Part shown: positions 22,890 through 31,919 of the stretch, piece by piece
How the letters are laid out: the number at the start of each line of letters is the position of its first letter
Numbering within the stretch: the stretch's first letter is position 1
Source of the DNA: CAYUYV01 sp050331455
GTDB lineage: Bacteria; Pseudomonadota; Alphaproteobacteria; JAJFIK01
Direction: 5' to 3'
Length of the DNA stretch: 36,929 bases
Assembly (NCBI GenBank): GCA_050331455.1
Contig: JBHJGV010000041.1
Coordinates: forward strand, 1-36,929
Position numbers and translations under genes: made by a program
Notes under the pieces: generated by a model
What the model was told of the DNA's origin: nothing
Seen by the model: the letters and a program-made list of their open reading frames with translations, nothing else
The model's database searches: none

Positions 22890-24563
22890 TTACCCGTCCT
22901 CCTCGAACCCGTAATCAGTCTTGGCTGCTTCTCGGCTGACGAGGCCCGCGCGCACGTCCTCCGCCACATCGATCCGGTCCCGGGATCGGGGATCACCCAA
23001 ACCGCCCCCGCCCGGCGTTTCCACAATGAAGCGCCGCCCGCCGGGCACCGTGTCGCGGCCCATGCCAGCCAATACCGTACCGTCCGAGAGCTGCGCACCG
23101 CCCGTGCCGCCGGCTCCGCCGCCGTCCCGTCCGCGGGGCGGATGCGTAACCCGGTCGAACATCTTCGAGACGGCCATTACGGCACCGTCCGCATGCTCGA
23201 ACTCCATGACCTGGCCCAGGCCGCCCCGATGGCACCCGGTGCCGCCGGAGTCGGGCCGGAATTCCTTGCGCCACATGAGAATGGGGGCCGTGGTCTCGTT
23301 GATCTCCACGGGCGTGTTGCGCACGCCGGACGGAAAGGCCGTGCAGGACAGGCCGTCCTTCGACGGCCGGGCGCCGGTACCGCCCGTGTAGAACGGATTG
23401 ATCACGAAGGGTTCACCGCTCGCCCCGGGCGCCACGCCCGCCCCCCCCATCAGCACCGGGAGATAGAGGCAGGAAGCGCCCTCGGCAGGCGTGCGCTCGG
23501 GAATGGCCTGGTGCAGCGCGCCGAGCACCACATCGGGCAGCATCTGCCCGACCGTGTGGCGCGCGGACACCGCCGCGGGCCGGGGCGCGTTCAGGATCGT
23601 CCCCTCCGGCGCCGAGACGGTGATCACACCGAGAGAACCGGCATTGTTCGGCACATCGCCTCCGATCACGCAGCGCACGCCGAATGAGGCATAAGCCTGG
23701 GTATAGGTCAGCGGCACATTCACGCCCAGGGGCTGGACCGGCGACGTGCCTTCAAAATCCACCTGTATCGTCTCGGCCTCAACCCGGACGGTCGCCACGA
23801 GATCCACCGGGTCGCCATGGCCGTCGATCCGCATGCTGTTGCGATAGGTGCCCGCCGGCACACGGGCGATTTCCAGGGCCATGGCGCGGGCCGAATTCTC
23901 GATGATCCGCTCACCGACGGCGTCCACATCCTCTAGCCCGAACTCATCCAGCATGGCCAGAAGACGCTCCACCCCAATGCGATTGCAGGCCGCGAGGGAA
24001 TAAAGATCGCCCTCGGCCGCCACGGGATCGCGCACATTGGCGCGAATGATGCCCACCAGGGTCCCATTGACCGCACCCTGCCGGAACAGGAAGTCGATGG
24101 GGATCAGCAGGCCCTCCTCGAACACCTGGCGCGCATCGGGCCCGAAGCCGAGCCCGCCCACATCGGCGATGTGGGACGTGGCGGCGAAGAGGGCGATGGC
24201 CCTGCCCCGTCGGAACACGGGCGTCACCACGGTGAAATCGTTGAGATGGCCCGTACCGTCCCAGGGATCGTTCGTCATCAGAACGTCGCCGTCCCGCAGA
24301 CTGTCGAGGGGATGGCGTGCGAGAAAAGTCCCCACGGATGCGGCCATGGCATTGACATGGCCCGGCGTCCCCGTGACCGCCTGGGCCAGCATGCGGCCCT
24401 GGCGGTCGAAGACACCGGCGGACAGGTCCCCCGCCTCGCGCACCGTCGTTGAGAAGGCCGTGCGGATCAGGGTCTGGGCCTGCTCCTCCACCACGGCGAT
24501 CATCCGGTTCCACATGAGTTGAAAGCGGATTTCGTCCATGCCGCCCGTCTGGCCCATGGTCAT
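22890..24563 (-). CDS. Hydantoinase B / 5-oxoprolinase-type subunit
   Basis: The B subunit of an ATP-dependent ring-opening amidohydrolase (N-methylhydantoinase, 5-oxoprolinase or a related acetophenone or acetone carboxylase-like enzyme). The 557-aa protein has VEEQAQTLIRTAFSTTVREAGD at its start (in part), the conserved MLAQAVTGTPGHVN, TNDPWDGTGHLNDFTV and ATSHIADVGG, and ends with the Gly-rich PRGRDGGGAGGTGG and VETPGGGGLGDP that mark HyuB. ATG 24563 overlaps the hyuA stop by 4 bp (ATGA). It is the last gene of the SDR-hyuA-hyuB operon. Substrate is unknown, since the family is used for several lactams and imides. Confidence 0.95.
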   Translation of the reverse strand: MTMGQTGGMDEIRFQLMWNRMIAVVEEQAQTLIRTAFSTTVREAGDLSAGVFDRQGRMLAQAVTGTPGHVNAMAASVGTFLARHPLDSLRDGDVLMTNDPWDGTGHLNDFTVVTPVFRRGRAIALFAATSHIADVGGLGFGPDARQVFEEGLLIPIDFLFRQGAVNGTLVGIIRANVRDPVAAEGDLYSLAACNRIGVERLLAMLDEFGLEDVDAVGERIIENSARAMALEIARVPAGTYRNSMRIDGHGDPVDLVATVRVEAETIQVDFEGTSPVQPLGVNVPLTYTQAYASFGVRCVIGGDVPNNAGSLGVITVSAPEGTILNAPRPAAVSARHTVGQMLPDVVLGALHQAIPERTPAEGASCLYLPVLMGGAGVAPGASGEPFVINPFYTGGTGARPSKDGLSCTAFPSGVRNTPVEINETTAPILMWRKEFRPDSGGTGCHRGGLGQVMEFEHADGAVMAVSKMFDRVTHPPRGRDGGGAGGTGGAQLSDGTVLAGMGRDTVPGGRRFIVETPGGGGLGDPRSRDRIDVAEDVRAGLVSREAAKTDYGFEEDG

Positions 24564-26644
24564 CGGCCACCCTCCGTCCGTGTAAGGATAAGATAGCCTA
24601 AACCGTTGACCGTGGCATCGAACAAAGAGGTGACCACCGTGGTCGTCTGGTCCTCGACGATCAGAGCCGGCCCCCGAATGGTTTCGCCGGGCGCCAGGGT
24701 CGACCGGTCATAGACGGCGTAGTCATGCTCCTCCGCCCGCGGCGGATCGAACACGCGGTGGCGCGCGCCCGCCGGCGGTGCTGGCCGGCCCTCTACGCGC
24801 GGCGCCGTCCGGGCCGGCGGTCGGGGCCCGGACAGGGTCAGGGTCCAGGTCAGGATTTCGATCCCCATACCGGGAATGGTGCGCCCGTAAAGACCCTCAT
24901 AAGCCGCCTCGAAGCCGCGGGCCAGCGCCTCGGCGGCGCCGGCATCCGCGCGGTCGAACGGCACCGCCACGGCGATCTCGTGGCCCTGGCCGCGATAGCG
25001 CATGAAGGCCTGACGCGTCTCGGTGAGCGCCGCGTCACCGGCGGCCCCGCGCACGACGCCGCTCGCCTCATCCCGCATGGCCGCATAAAGCGCGTTCACC
25101 GCCGCGGCATCAAAGGCCTCAAGGGCCATGGGCCGACTGCGCACGACTTCATAGGCCGCCGGTGCAAGCAGAAAGCCGACAGCCGATCCAACTCCGGCAT
25201 CGATCGGCACCACGACGGTCCTTATGCCGAGCTTTTCGGCAAGCCGGGCGGCATGGAGCGGGGCGGCGCCGCCGAAGGCCACCATGGCCCTCGACGCGAT
25301 GTCCCGCCCCCATTCCACCGCATGGGCCCGCGCGGCCGAAGCCATGTTCTCATCCACCACTTCGGCCAGGCCGAATGGCGCGGCGATGCCTTCGAGGCCC
25401 AGGGGCGTGCCCACGGCCTGCCCGACGGCGGCGCGGGCCGCATCCGCGTCGAGGGGCATCCGTCCGCCGGCGAAGCGATCCGGCACGATCTTACCGAGGG
25501 CCACATCCGCATCCGTCACGGTCGGCGCTGTGCCGCCTCGGCCATAGGCCACCGGCCCGGGCTCGGAGCCCGCGCTTTCCGGACCCACCTGGAGCCGGCC
25601 CAGCTTATCCACCCGCGCGATGGAGCCGCCGCCGGCACCGATCTCCACCATTTCGATCACGGGGATGCGCACCGGCAGGCCGGAGCCCTTCTTGAATCGG
25701 TAGGTCCGGTCCACCTCGAAGGTCCGTGAGGTGAGCGGTGTGTAGCCGTCGATCATGCAGATCTTGGCCGTCGTGCCGCCCATATCAAATGAGAGCAGCT
25801 CCGGCAGATCGCACTCCCGGGCAACGGATGCGGCCAGCACGGCCCCGCCGGCCGGCCCGGATTCCACGAGCCGGATGGGGAAGCGGGCCGCCGTATCGAG
25901 AGTCGCGAGGCCGCCGCCGGAGGTCATCAGATAGAACGGGCAGACGAATCCGCGCCGGCGCAGTTCCCCGTCGAGCCGGCGCAGATAGCGTTCCATCAGG
26001 GGGCGGACATAGGCATTGGCCACCGCCGTGGACAAGCGCTCATATTCCCGGATTTCCGGCGCCACCTGGCTCGCCAGCGTGATGGACAGGTCCGGCCGCG
26101 CCGCGGCCAGGATGTCCGCCGTGCGCTGTTCATGGGCCCCGTTGGCATAGGCATGGAGATAGCCTATCGCGACGCTGGTCACGCCCTCCCGGTCGAGGAT
26201 CGGCAGGCAGGCCTCCACGGAGGCGTTCTCCAGGGGGATCAGGGCCCGTCCATCCTTGTTCATCCGCTCCCGGACGGGCAGACGCAACCACCGGGGCACA
26301 AGGGGTTTGGGCCGGTCAATATTGATATCGTATTGCTCGAACCGGTTCTCGTAGGCCATTTCCAGGCTGTCCCGGTGCCCTTCCGTCGTCAGAAGAGCCG
26401 TCACCGCACCGCGCCGCTCAATGAGGGCATTGGTGGCCAGCGTCGTGCCATGGATGATGACGGTAATGTCCTGGGGCTGAAGGTCGGCATCGCCCAGCGC
26501 GCGCGCCGCGCCGTCCAGCACGCCTTCGCCCGGGTCGCCATGGGTGGTCAGCACCTTGGATGTCACCCGCGCGCCGTCCGCCCGTTCCACGACCACATCG
26601 GTAAAGGTGCCGCCGATGTCGACAGCCAGTCTTGCCTTAGTCAT
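24560..26644 (-). CDS. Hydantoinase A / 5-oxoprolinase-type ATP-binding subunit
   Basis: The A subunit of the same ATP-dependent enzyme, 694 aa. It starts with the actin-fold phosphate loop DIGGTFTD (residues 9-16), followed by IHGTTLATNALIERRGA. The second phosphate motif LSFDMGGTTAKICMIDG and the Gly-rich EIGAGGGSIARVD with VGPESAGSEPGP are intact. The C-terminal RYRGQGHEI and GRTIPGMGIEI are also normal. ATG 26644 was chosen because the conserved N-terminus begins there; it overlaps the SDR stop by 8 bp, and the in-frame extension upstream would run into the SDR gene. The length matches HyuA (about 690). Confidence 0.95.
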   Translation of the reverse strand: MTKARLAVDIGGTFTDVVVERADGARVTSKVLTTHGDPGEGVLDGAARALGDADLQPQDITVIIHGTTLATNALIERRGAVTALLTTEGHRDSLEMAYENRFEQYDINIDRPKPLVPRWLRLPVRERMNKDGRALIPLENASVEACLPILDREGVTSVAIGYLHAYANGAHEQRTADILAAARPDLSITLASQVAPEIREYERLSTAVANAYVRPLMERYLRRLDGELRRRGFVCPFYLMTSGGGLATLDTAARFPIRLVESGPAGGAVLAASVARECDLPELLSFDMGGTTAKICMIDGYTPLTSRTFEVDRTYRFKKGSGLPVRIPVIEMVEIGAGGGSIARVDKLGRLQVGPESAGSEPGPVAYGRGGTAPTVTDADVALGKIVPDRFAGGRMPLDADAARAAVGQAVGTPLGLEGIAAPFGLAEVVDENMASAARAHAVEWGRDIASRAMVAFGGAAPLHAARLAEKLGIRTVVVPIDAGVGSAVGFLLAPAAYEVVRSRPMALEAFDAAAVNALYAAMRDEASGVVRGAAGDAALTETRQAFMRYRGQGHEIAVAVPFDRADAGAAEALARGFEAAYEGLYGRTIPGMGIEILTWTLTLSGPRPPARTAPRVEGRPAPPAGARHRVFDPPRAEEHDYAVYDRSTLAPGETIRGPALIVEDQTTTVVTSLFDATVNGLGYLILTRTEGGR

Positions 26645-27419
26645 GGACCGGTACCGTGTAGTTGAGGGCCGCGCGGCCGCCATCGGGGAAGATCGTCTGC
26701 CCGGTGATATAGGACGCCATGTCGCTGGCGAGGAACAGGGCGACGGACGCCACCTCGGCAGGATCGCCCACCCGGCGCAGGGGCGTGCGCGAGAGGATGT
26801 TGCGCCGGGCCGCATCGTCCGTCATCACCACTTTCAAAATGTCGGTCATGATGGAGCCGGGCCCCACCGCATTGACGCGGATGCCATGGTCGGCAAGACC
26901 GAGGGCCGAGACCTTGGTAAGCTGTTGCAGGCCGCCCTTGGAGGTGACATAGGCCACCTGATTGGGGATCGCGAGCACGGCGTTCAGCGACGACATATTG
27001 ACGATCGCGCCTTTAGTCCCTTCCTCCACCATGTGCCGGGCGACGATCTGGGTCAGGATGAAACAGGCCCGCAGATTGATACCCATGACCCGGTCGAAAT
27101 CGGCCGGGTCGAGGTCGAGAATCGTCCCCGGCGCGATAACGCCCGCATTGTTGATGAGCACATCCACGCGGTCGAACTGTTCCACGGCCTGCTCGACCAG
27201 CCGGGCACAGCCACCCTCGTCTGCGACATCGCATTGAACGGCCAGGGTTTTTGCCCCGGTCTCCTTCACGACACCGTCCGCAGCGGCCCCGTTTTTCTGC
27301 GCATCGATGTCGGCCATGACCACGGCGGCGCCCTGCCGGCCGAAGGCATGGGCGCAGGCCTCCCCAATCCCCGACGCTGCCCCGGTCACGATGACGGTCT
27401 TGCCTGTGAAATCGAGCAT
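26637..27419 (-). CDS. Short-chain dehydrogenase/reductase
   Basis: A 260-aa classical SDR that uses NAD(P)(H). It has the cofactor motif TGAASGIG (residues 12-19), an acidic residue after the second strand (MADID, favouring NAD), the NNAG motif near 90, the catalytic Ser (143/144, NMSS) and YVTSK (Tyr157, Lys161). ATG 27419 was chosen because the conserved MLDFTGKTVIVTG start lies there and GGAG is 9 nt upstream. It overlaps hyuA, so the oxidoreductase is likely part of the same catabolic pathway, either producing the substrate or processing the product. Oxidation of an alcohol or hydroxyacid group is the plausible chemistry; the substrate is not known. Confidence 0.93.
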   Translation of the reverse strand: MLDFTGKTVIVTGAASGIGEACAHAFGRQGAAVVMADIDAQKNGAAADGVVKETGAKTLAVQCDVADEGGCARLVEQAVEQFDRVDVLINNAGVIAPGTILDLDPADFDRVMGINLRACFILTQIVARHMVEEGTKGAIVNMSSLNAVLAIPNQVAYVTSKGGLQQLTKVSALGLADHGIRVNAVGPGSIMTDILKVVMTDDAARRNILSRTPLRRVGDPAEVASVALFLASDMASYITGQTIFPDGGRAALNYTVPVHD

Positions 27420-27482
27420 GGACGGTTTTCTCCGAAAATGGCAGGGACGCCGCGTCACTCTGCCCGATGATCCGGCCAGGCG

Positions 27483-28013
27483 TCATCCCTGATCGGTCCG
27501 GCGCGCCTTGAGGATGATCAGCCCGGCTGCAATCGCACCGATCAAAGCGCCGGCATAGGCTGCATCATGCATCACGGCGGCCCACAGAAAACGAATCGCA
27601 GCATCGCGCTTGAGGCCCAACTGGTAAATCCAAGGGGGCACGGTTTCGGGCCCGACCACCAGAACGGCCGCCGTGAGCGCCATCAATCCCACCAGGATGG
27701 CGACCGCTGCCACCGTGAGGGCCGCCATGAGCACTGTGCGGATGAACGCGTGTGCGCCCTTCACGCGCAGGCTCAACAGAAGAACCGGCACCCCCAGGAT
27801 CGCCCCCATCCACCAGGAGGCCCGCACGCCAACCCAGGCCGCGCCCCACCGATTGCGCAAATCCTCCGGAATGGCAAACTGAACAAATTTGAAGGTATGG
27901 AAATAATCCGGAGATACCGTGTAAGAGACTTGATTGTGGAAAGCCCCATAAAGCCCGGCGATCAGGGCACTCGCCAACAGAAGAAGCGGCGCCAAAAGAA
28001 GTTTCACGCCCAT
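27483..28013 (-). CDS. Small polytopic membrane protein of unknown function
   Basis: A 176-aa protein with four hydrophobic segments: residues about 5-22, 70-85, 95-120 and 150-170. The first loop carries the striking HNQVSYTVSPDYFHTFKFVQF segment (conserved-looking, aromatic-rich, in two parts HNQVSYTVSPDYFH and KFVQF); I recall similar uncharacterised membrane proteins but no name. ATG 28013 has an AGAAAGG Shine-Dalgarno 6 nt upstream and begins the first helix; the in-frame codons upstream lack similarity. It lies 63 bp before the SDR and may head the SDR-hyuA-hyuB transcript. Function is unknown. Confidence 0.7.
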   Translation of the reverse strand: MGVKLLLAPLLLLASALIAGLYGAFHNQVSYTVSPDYFHTFKFVQFAIPEDLRNRWGAAWVGVRASWWMGAILGVPVLLLSLRVKGAHAFIRTVLMAALTVAAVAILVGLMALTAAVLVVGPETVPPWIYQLGLKRDAAIRFLWAAVMHDAAYAGALIGAIAAGLIILKARRTDQG

Positions 28014-28483
28014 GACGTCCCTTTCTCCAGCTTGTAAAGAGTCGGACGAAGCCCGGACCCCATGCCGGGACCACCCCACCCCCTGTCTATTCTGCGAGAA
28101 ATTGCGGCTTTTGGAATAGACGGCGCCCCCTTCTTGGCAAAACAGGCCGTTTCGCCTACACAGAGTTCATTGACTATGTCCTCTTGGCTCGGCGCGAAGG
28201 CCACTCTTGAAGCAGAAGGCATCCAGACAAACGCGACGCAGCCGTCTTTTGGGGATGGTGATGGGATCGATCGCAAACCACACAACACGTCTCGTTCTTT
28301 TCAGGGCACTTTGGGTTTGAGCGCTTTGGGCATCTCGAGGTTGCAAACGGCACCAATGAAACACGGAATATGACTGCGGCATGCGGTCCATTGTGCGTTG
28401 AAACGAGACAGGGATGATGACGGGTCCGTAATGACCGTGTGGGACATGGCGGCCCGGGTGCCCTTTACAGTCGGAGAGACAGG
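28014..28483. other. 470-bp spacer between divergent membrane-protein genes
   Basis: Neither strand shows a credible gene here; short open frames lack family similarity, codon bias and ribosome-binding sites. Base composition is less GC-rich in the middle (about 28080-28400). Divergent promoters are expected, but I could not assign one with confidence. Confidence 0.4.
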
Positions 28484-28987
28484 ATGAGCCTTCACACCCT
28501 CAATGATCGGCCGGGCGACAAGGTCCTTGCAGGCCGCGTCCTCGGTTACAATGCCCAGCATCAGCAGGGGCACATTCTCGGCGAAGACGGGCAGCGCTAC
28601 GCATTCAGTCTCCAGGACTGGAACAATCCCGAAAATGTGGAAGCGCAGATTCGGGTCAATTTCGTGGCCCGGGGCGATATCGCCACGGAGATCTATCGGG
28701 ACCGGCCCGTGTCGGACTCCACCTACAGCTCCAATATGCCGCTCGCCGTCATCGCCGCGGGTCTGGCGGTGCTGGGTCTGTTTCCCGGCTTCGGCGTTCT
28801 GCCCGCCATCGGCGCTTTTTTTGTCGGCCGCTTCATTCGTAAGAACGGCAACCGGGATCAGAGCCACATGGTGTTGAACCTCGCACGCTTCGCCCAGGTG
28901 CTCGGCGGCGTGGTGCTCGCCATTTATGCCGTGGTGCTGGTCGGCGGCGCATTCTTCTTGCTGGTCGCCGCTGTTTTGGGCGGCTGA
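28484..28987 (+). CDS. Small membrane protein with an N-terminal cold-shock-like domain
   Basis: A 167-aa protein of two parts. Residues 15-70 (GRVLGYNAQHQQGHILGED, then GQRYAFSLQDW and VNFVARGDIATEIY) resemble an OB-fold/cold-shock-like module seen in front of membrane domains in many proteobacterial proteins. Residues about 85-115 and 132-165 are hydrophobic, giving two or three membrane helices with a basic loop RFIRKNGNRDQ. The role is unknown; such proteins have been proposed to sense or bind nucleic acid at the membrane only by analogy. ATG 28484 has GGAGAG shortly before it and begins where the domain begins; an in-frame ATG at 28439 is less likely. It converges with malonyl-CoA decarboxylase, 15 bp apart. 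Confidence 0.72.
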   Translation: MSLHTLNDRPGDKVLAGRVLGYNAQHQQGHILGEDGQRYAFSLQDWNNPENVEAQIRVNFVARGDIATEIYRDRPVSDSTYSSNMPLAVIAAGLAVLGLFPGFGVLPAIGAFFVGRFIRKNGNRDQSHMVLNLARFAQVLGGVVLAIYAVVLVGGAFFLLVAAVLGG

Positions 28988-29002
28988 TCCCGCGCGCTGG
29001 CG

Positions 29003-30589
29003 CTAACCGGCCAAGTTCCGCACCGGGTTGGAGGTGCGGATTTCGCCGTTCAGGCGATAGGCCTCGTGGTTGTCCTCGATGTCCGACAGGCGATAGAGAT
29101 AATTCACCATGAGGCCGTAGGACTGGCTCAGTCCGTTATCGGACGGATCGCCCATCCAGTTGATCCGCTCGACGCGCGCCCCGTTGGTCAGGTGGAAATG
29201 GGTCACCGGGTCAAGGGCGCGGCGCAGGGTTTCACGCCCGCCCCGCTGGGTGGTCAGATAGCGCGCAACCAGTTTCATCAGCACGGGACGCACCTTGGCG
29301 GCGTTGTCCGTCTCCAGCCAGGCGCCGCCCGCCACAAGACCGTCAAAGCCCGCAACCGTCATCGCTTCGCCGAACGCCTTGGTGAGGGCCTGACTCTCGC
29401 CGGGCGTGAGGAAATCCGCACCCTGGGCGCCGAGCCCCGCCATCAACCAGCGGCGGAAGCCGGGAATGGGGGACAGGGTCGCGAAGGTCATGACATTAGG
29501 AAATTAGTGGGACAGGCGTTCCACGACCCGCTTGATGAGGAAATCCCCGAAACTCACGCCGGCAAGGCCCCGTTGGGCATTCGAGATGGAATAGAAGATC
29601 GCGGTGTCGGCCTCATCCGGCCGGATCTCCCGCCCCGAACGCTCCAGCAGCGGGGGAATCGCGTCGGCCATGCCGTTGACCAGGGCGATCTGCACAAAGA
29701 TCAACGGCTCGTCAGTCATGCTGGGGTGGAAAAAGGCGAAAACCCGGCGGTCCGTGTGCAGCCGGTTCTTCAGGTCCTCCCAAGAGCGCATCTTGTGCAC
29801 GGCCTCATAGGCCATGAGCTTTTCCAGGAGCGAGGCCGAGGTGTCCCAGGTCACCCGCGTGAGCTGGAGGAAGCCCACATCGAACCAGGAGCGCAACAAT
29901 TCGAACAGCTCGTCGTCGACCGCGCGCAGTTCCGGATGGTGACGCACCAGAACGACGAGGTCTCGGCGCATGGTGACCAGGAACTTCACCCCCTCGTCCA
30001 GGGAATTGAATCCGAGGAACAGGCGCATCCGTGGTGACGTGGTCGCCTGGCGCAGGGCCCGGCGGGCGGCGGCCGCAGCCTCCGGGTCCCGGGCGACGGC
30101 AAGGGCATCCGACGCCTGGCGCACGGCGATGACATCAATGTCGTATCGCTCCGCGAGCAGACGGAAAAAACGCAGCCGCCCCGTCTCCGACAGGGTCAGA
30201 TAGGCCCGACCGAGCGCCGCGGCTTCGGCCCGGGCGGCCACCTCCCCGCCCCGGGCGGCAATGGAAATCTCGATCTGGCCGCGCACGAGGTCGAGATCCG
30301 CATCGGGAAGATCCGGATGGATGGTCGCGGGATCGAACCCGCGCCGGCTGCGAAACAGGCCCCGCACCGTCCGCCCGAAGATCGACTGCCCTAGAAAGCC
30401 GCCCCGCTGGCCGGCACGATCGCCATTGGCGGGCCGTGCGGGCTCGCCGGGAGGCTCCACGGCGGGCGGGGGCGTCGGGGCACTCTGTGCGGCCGGCAAA
30501 GCCGGCGAATTCGCTGGCATCGGCGCATCGTCGTCCTGGACCTGCTGGGCTTGGCCGTCCTGGTCTTCCGTGGCCGTCTCACTCACCAT
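29003..30589 (-). pseudogene. Malonyl-CoA decarboxylase interrupted by one in-frame TAA
   Basis: Malonyl-CoA decarboxylase converts malonyl-CoA to acetyl-CoA. A single minus-strand frame, ATG 30589 to TAG 29003, spans 528 codons and reads as a complete enzyme except for TAA at 29506-29504 (codon 362). Before the stop: helical domain, ending in IFYSISNAQRGLAGVSFG (catalytic Ser at 334 or 336) and FLIKRVVERLSH. After it, in the same frame: FPNVMTFATLSPIPGFRRWL, DPVTHFHLTNGA (catalytic His466) and INWMGDPSDNG. Homologues continue through this point as ...E-FP..., so the TAA most simply replaces Glu (GAA to TAA). Separate pieces would be 30589-29504 and 29491-29003; the second has no ribosome-binding site. 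ATG 30589 was preferred because GGAG lies 6 nt upstream. The first 60 residues are Pro/Ala/Gln-rich. Mutation, sequencing error or readthrough are all possible. Confidence 0.88.
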
Positions 30590-30677
30590 CATGCGCTCCA
30601 TCTTTGCCAACCATGCCAGTCGGGCCATCCCAGTCGGGCTGTTCCGGTCGCTGTGCCAGTCAGGCTGTCTTGCCGTG

Positions 30678-30714
30678 TTGTCGTCTTGCTGCGTTGTCGT
30701 CTTGCTGCGTTGTC
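30678..30714. repeat. 16-bp tandem repeat upstream of malonyl-CoA decarboxylase
   Basis: TTGTCGTCTTGCTGCG occurs at 30678-30693 and 30694-30709 and begins again at 30710. Nearby, CCAGTCGGGC-type units recur at about 30610-30660. The stretch 30590-30830 thus looks like degenerate minisatellite sequence between the divergent decarboxylase and TRAP genes. It must also hold their promoters. Confidence 0.8.
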
Positions 30715-30830
30715 TGGCCATCTCGTCCGGCGAGCCCTCTGCGGCCCGTGCCCGGTCCTCGGCCCGTCTGGGCAGACTCGCCGGGTTGGGGTAAAAGCAA
30801 AATGACCCATTTGCGACGGAAGGTTTGCCC

Positions 30831-31919
30831 ATGGCCCGGATTGTCTGCCGCCCGCTCCGTTTTTTCGACCGCGCCGTCGGATCCCTGCCCGCCTGCGTTC
30901 TCGCGCTCGCCCTGGCCTCGGCCGCCGCTCTGGTGCCCTCCAGGGCCGACGCGGCACCCAAGGACAAAGGGTACATCCTCGCAACGGCCACGACAGGTGG
31001 CACATTCTATCCTGTCGGGGTGGCCATCGCGACCGTAACAAAGACTCGCCTCGCACCCAGCACCGGCATTTCCCTCACCGCCATCAGTTCGGCCGGCTCC
31101 GCCGAGAACATCACATTGATGCGCAAGAATGAGGCTCAGTTCGCAATACTTCAGGGCATCTCCGGGGCCTGGGCCTGGCGCGGCGACGGGCCCCAGGGCA
31201 AGGACGGCCAGTATCGGAACATCCGCGCCGTGACGGGCCTGTGGCCCAATGTGGAACATTTTCTGGTCGTGCGGCGTCTTGCACCCACCGGCACCATGGC
31301 GGACCTTAAGGGCTTTGCCGGCAAACGCTTCGCCCTCGGGCGGCGCAATTCGGGGGCGGAAAATTCGGGCCGCTACATCCTGCAATCCATCGGGATCGAT
31401 CCGGAGATCATGAGTCTGGCCTATCTCGGTTACGGCCCCAGCGCCGACGCGCTGATCAACGGCACCCTGGATGGGGCAAACATCCCCGCCGGCCGGCCGG
31501 TCAGCGCCGTGACCCGGGCCTTCGCGGCGCGCGGCGGCGGTCTTGCTCTCCTGGCCTTTTCCGATCAGGACCTCGCCCAGGTGAACGAGCGCTTCGACCT
31601 GTGGCGCCGCCATGTGGTGCCCGCCGGAACCTATCCCGGACAGGATGAGCCCGTGGCCACCATCGCCCAGGCCAATGTGCTTGCGGTGCGGGCGGATGTG
31701 GACGAGGAAACGGTCTATCAAATCGTTAAAACCCTCTATGGAAATCTGGTGCTGCTCAACGCCATTCACCCGGCGACCAAGGATATAGATCTTCAAACGG
31801 CAACCGACGGTCTGCCCATGCCCCTCCATCCCGGTGCGGAGCGCTTTTTCCGGGAGGCCGGCGTTGCCCTGCCGGACCCGTCCGCCTTCGCCACATCCGA
31901 CGAAACCGGCACACCGTGA
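30831..31919 (+). CDS. TAXI-family TRAP transporter solute-binding protein
   Basis: A 362-aa periplasmic receptor of the TAXI (TRAP-associated extracytoplasmic immunogenic) class. A signal peptide (LPACVLALALASAAALVPS, cleavage near ADA-AP, about residue 42) is followed by the family start YILATATTGGTFYPVGVAIA, then SAGSAENITLM, LRNSG-type FALGRRNSGAENSGR and LINGTLDGANIPAG. The C-terminal HPATKD and PLHPGAERFFREAG are typical. ATG 30831 was chosen because GGAAGG lies 7 nt upstream; TTG 30825 is less likely. The stop overlaps the GTG of the permease gene, so the two are coupled. Ligand unknown; TAXI receptors bind glutamate, 2-oxoglutarate or other carboxylates. Confidence 0.95.
   Translation: MARIVCRPLRFFDRAVGSLPACVLALALASAAALVPSRADAAPKDKGYILATATTGGTFYPVGVAIATVTKTRLAPSTGISLTAISSAGSAENITLMRKNEAQFAILQGISGAWAWRGDGPQGKDGQYRNIRAVTGLWPNVEHFLVVRRLAPTGTMADLKGFAGKRFALGRRNSGAENSGRYILQSIGIDPEIMSLAYLGYGPSADALINGTLDGANIPAGRPVSAVTRAFAARGGGLALLAFSDQDLAQVNERFDLWRRHVVPAGTYPGQDEPVATIAQANVLAVRADVDEETVYQIVKTLYGNLVLLNAIHPATKDIDLQTATDGLPMPLHPGAERFFREAGVALPDPSAFATSDETGTP

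Noticed and set aside
26645..26815. N-terminal extension of hyuA upstream of 26644
   Set aside because: It reads the SDR gene in another frame; HyuA begins with its phosphate-loop domain right after ATG 26644.
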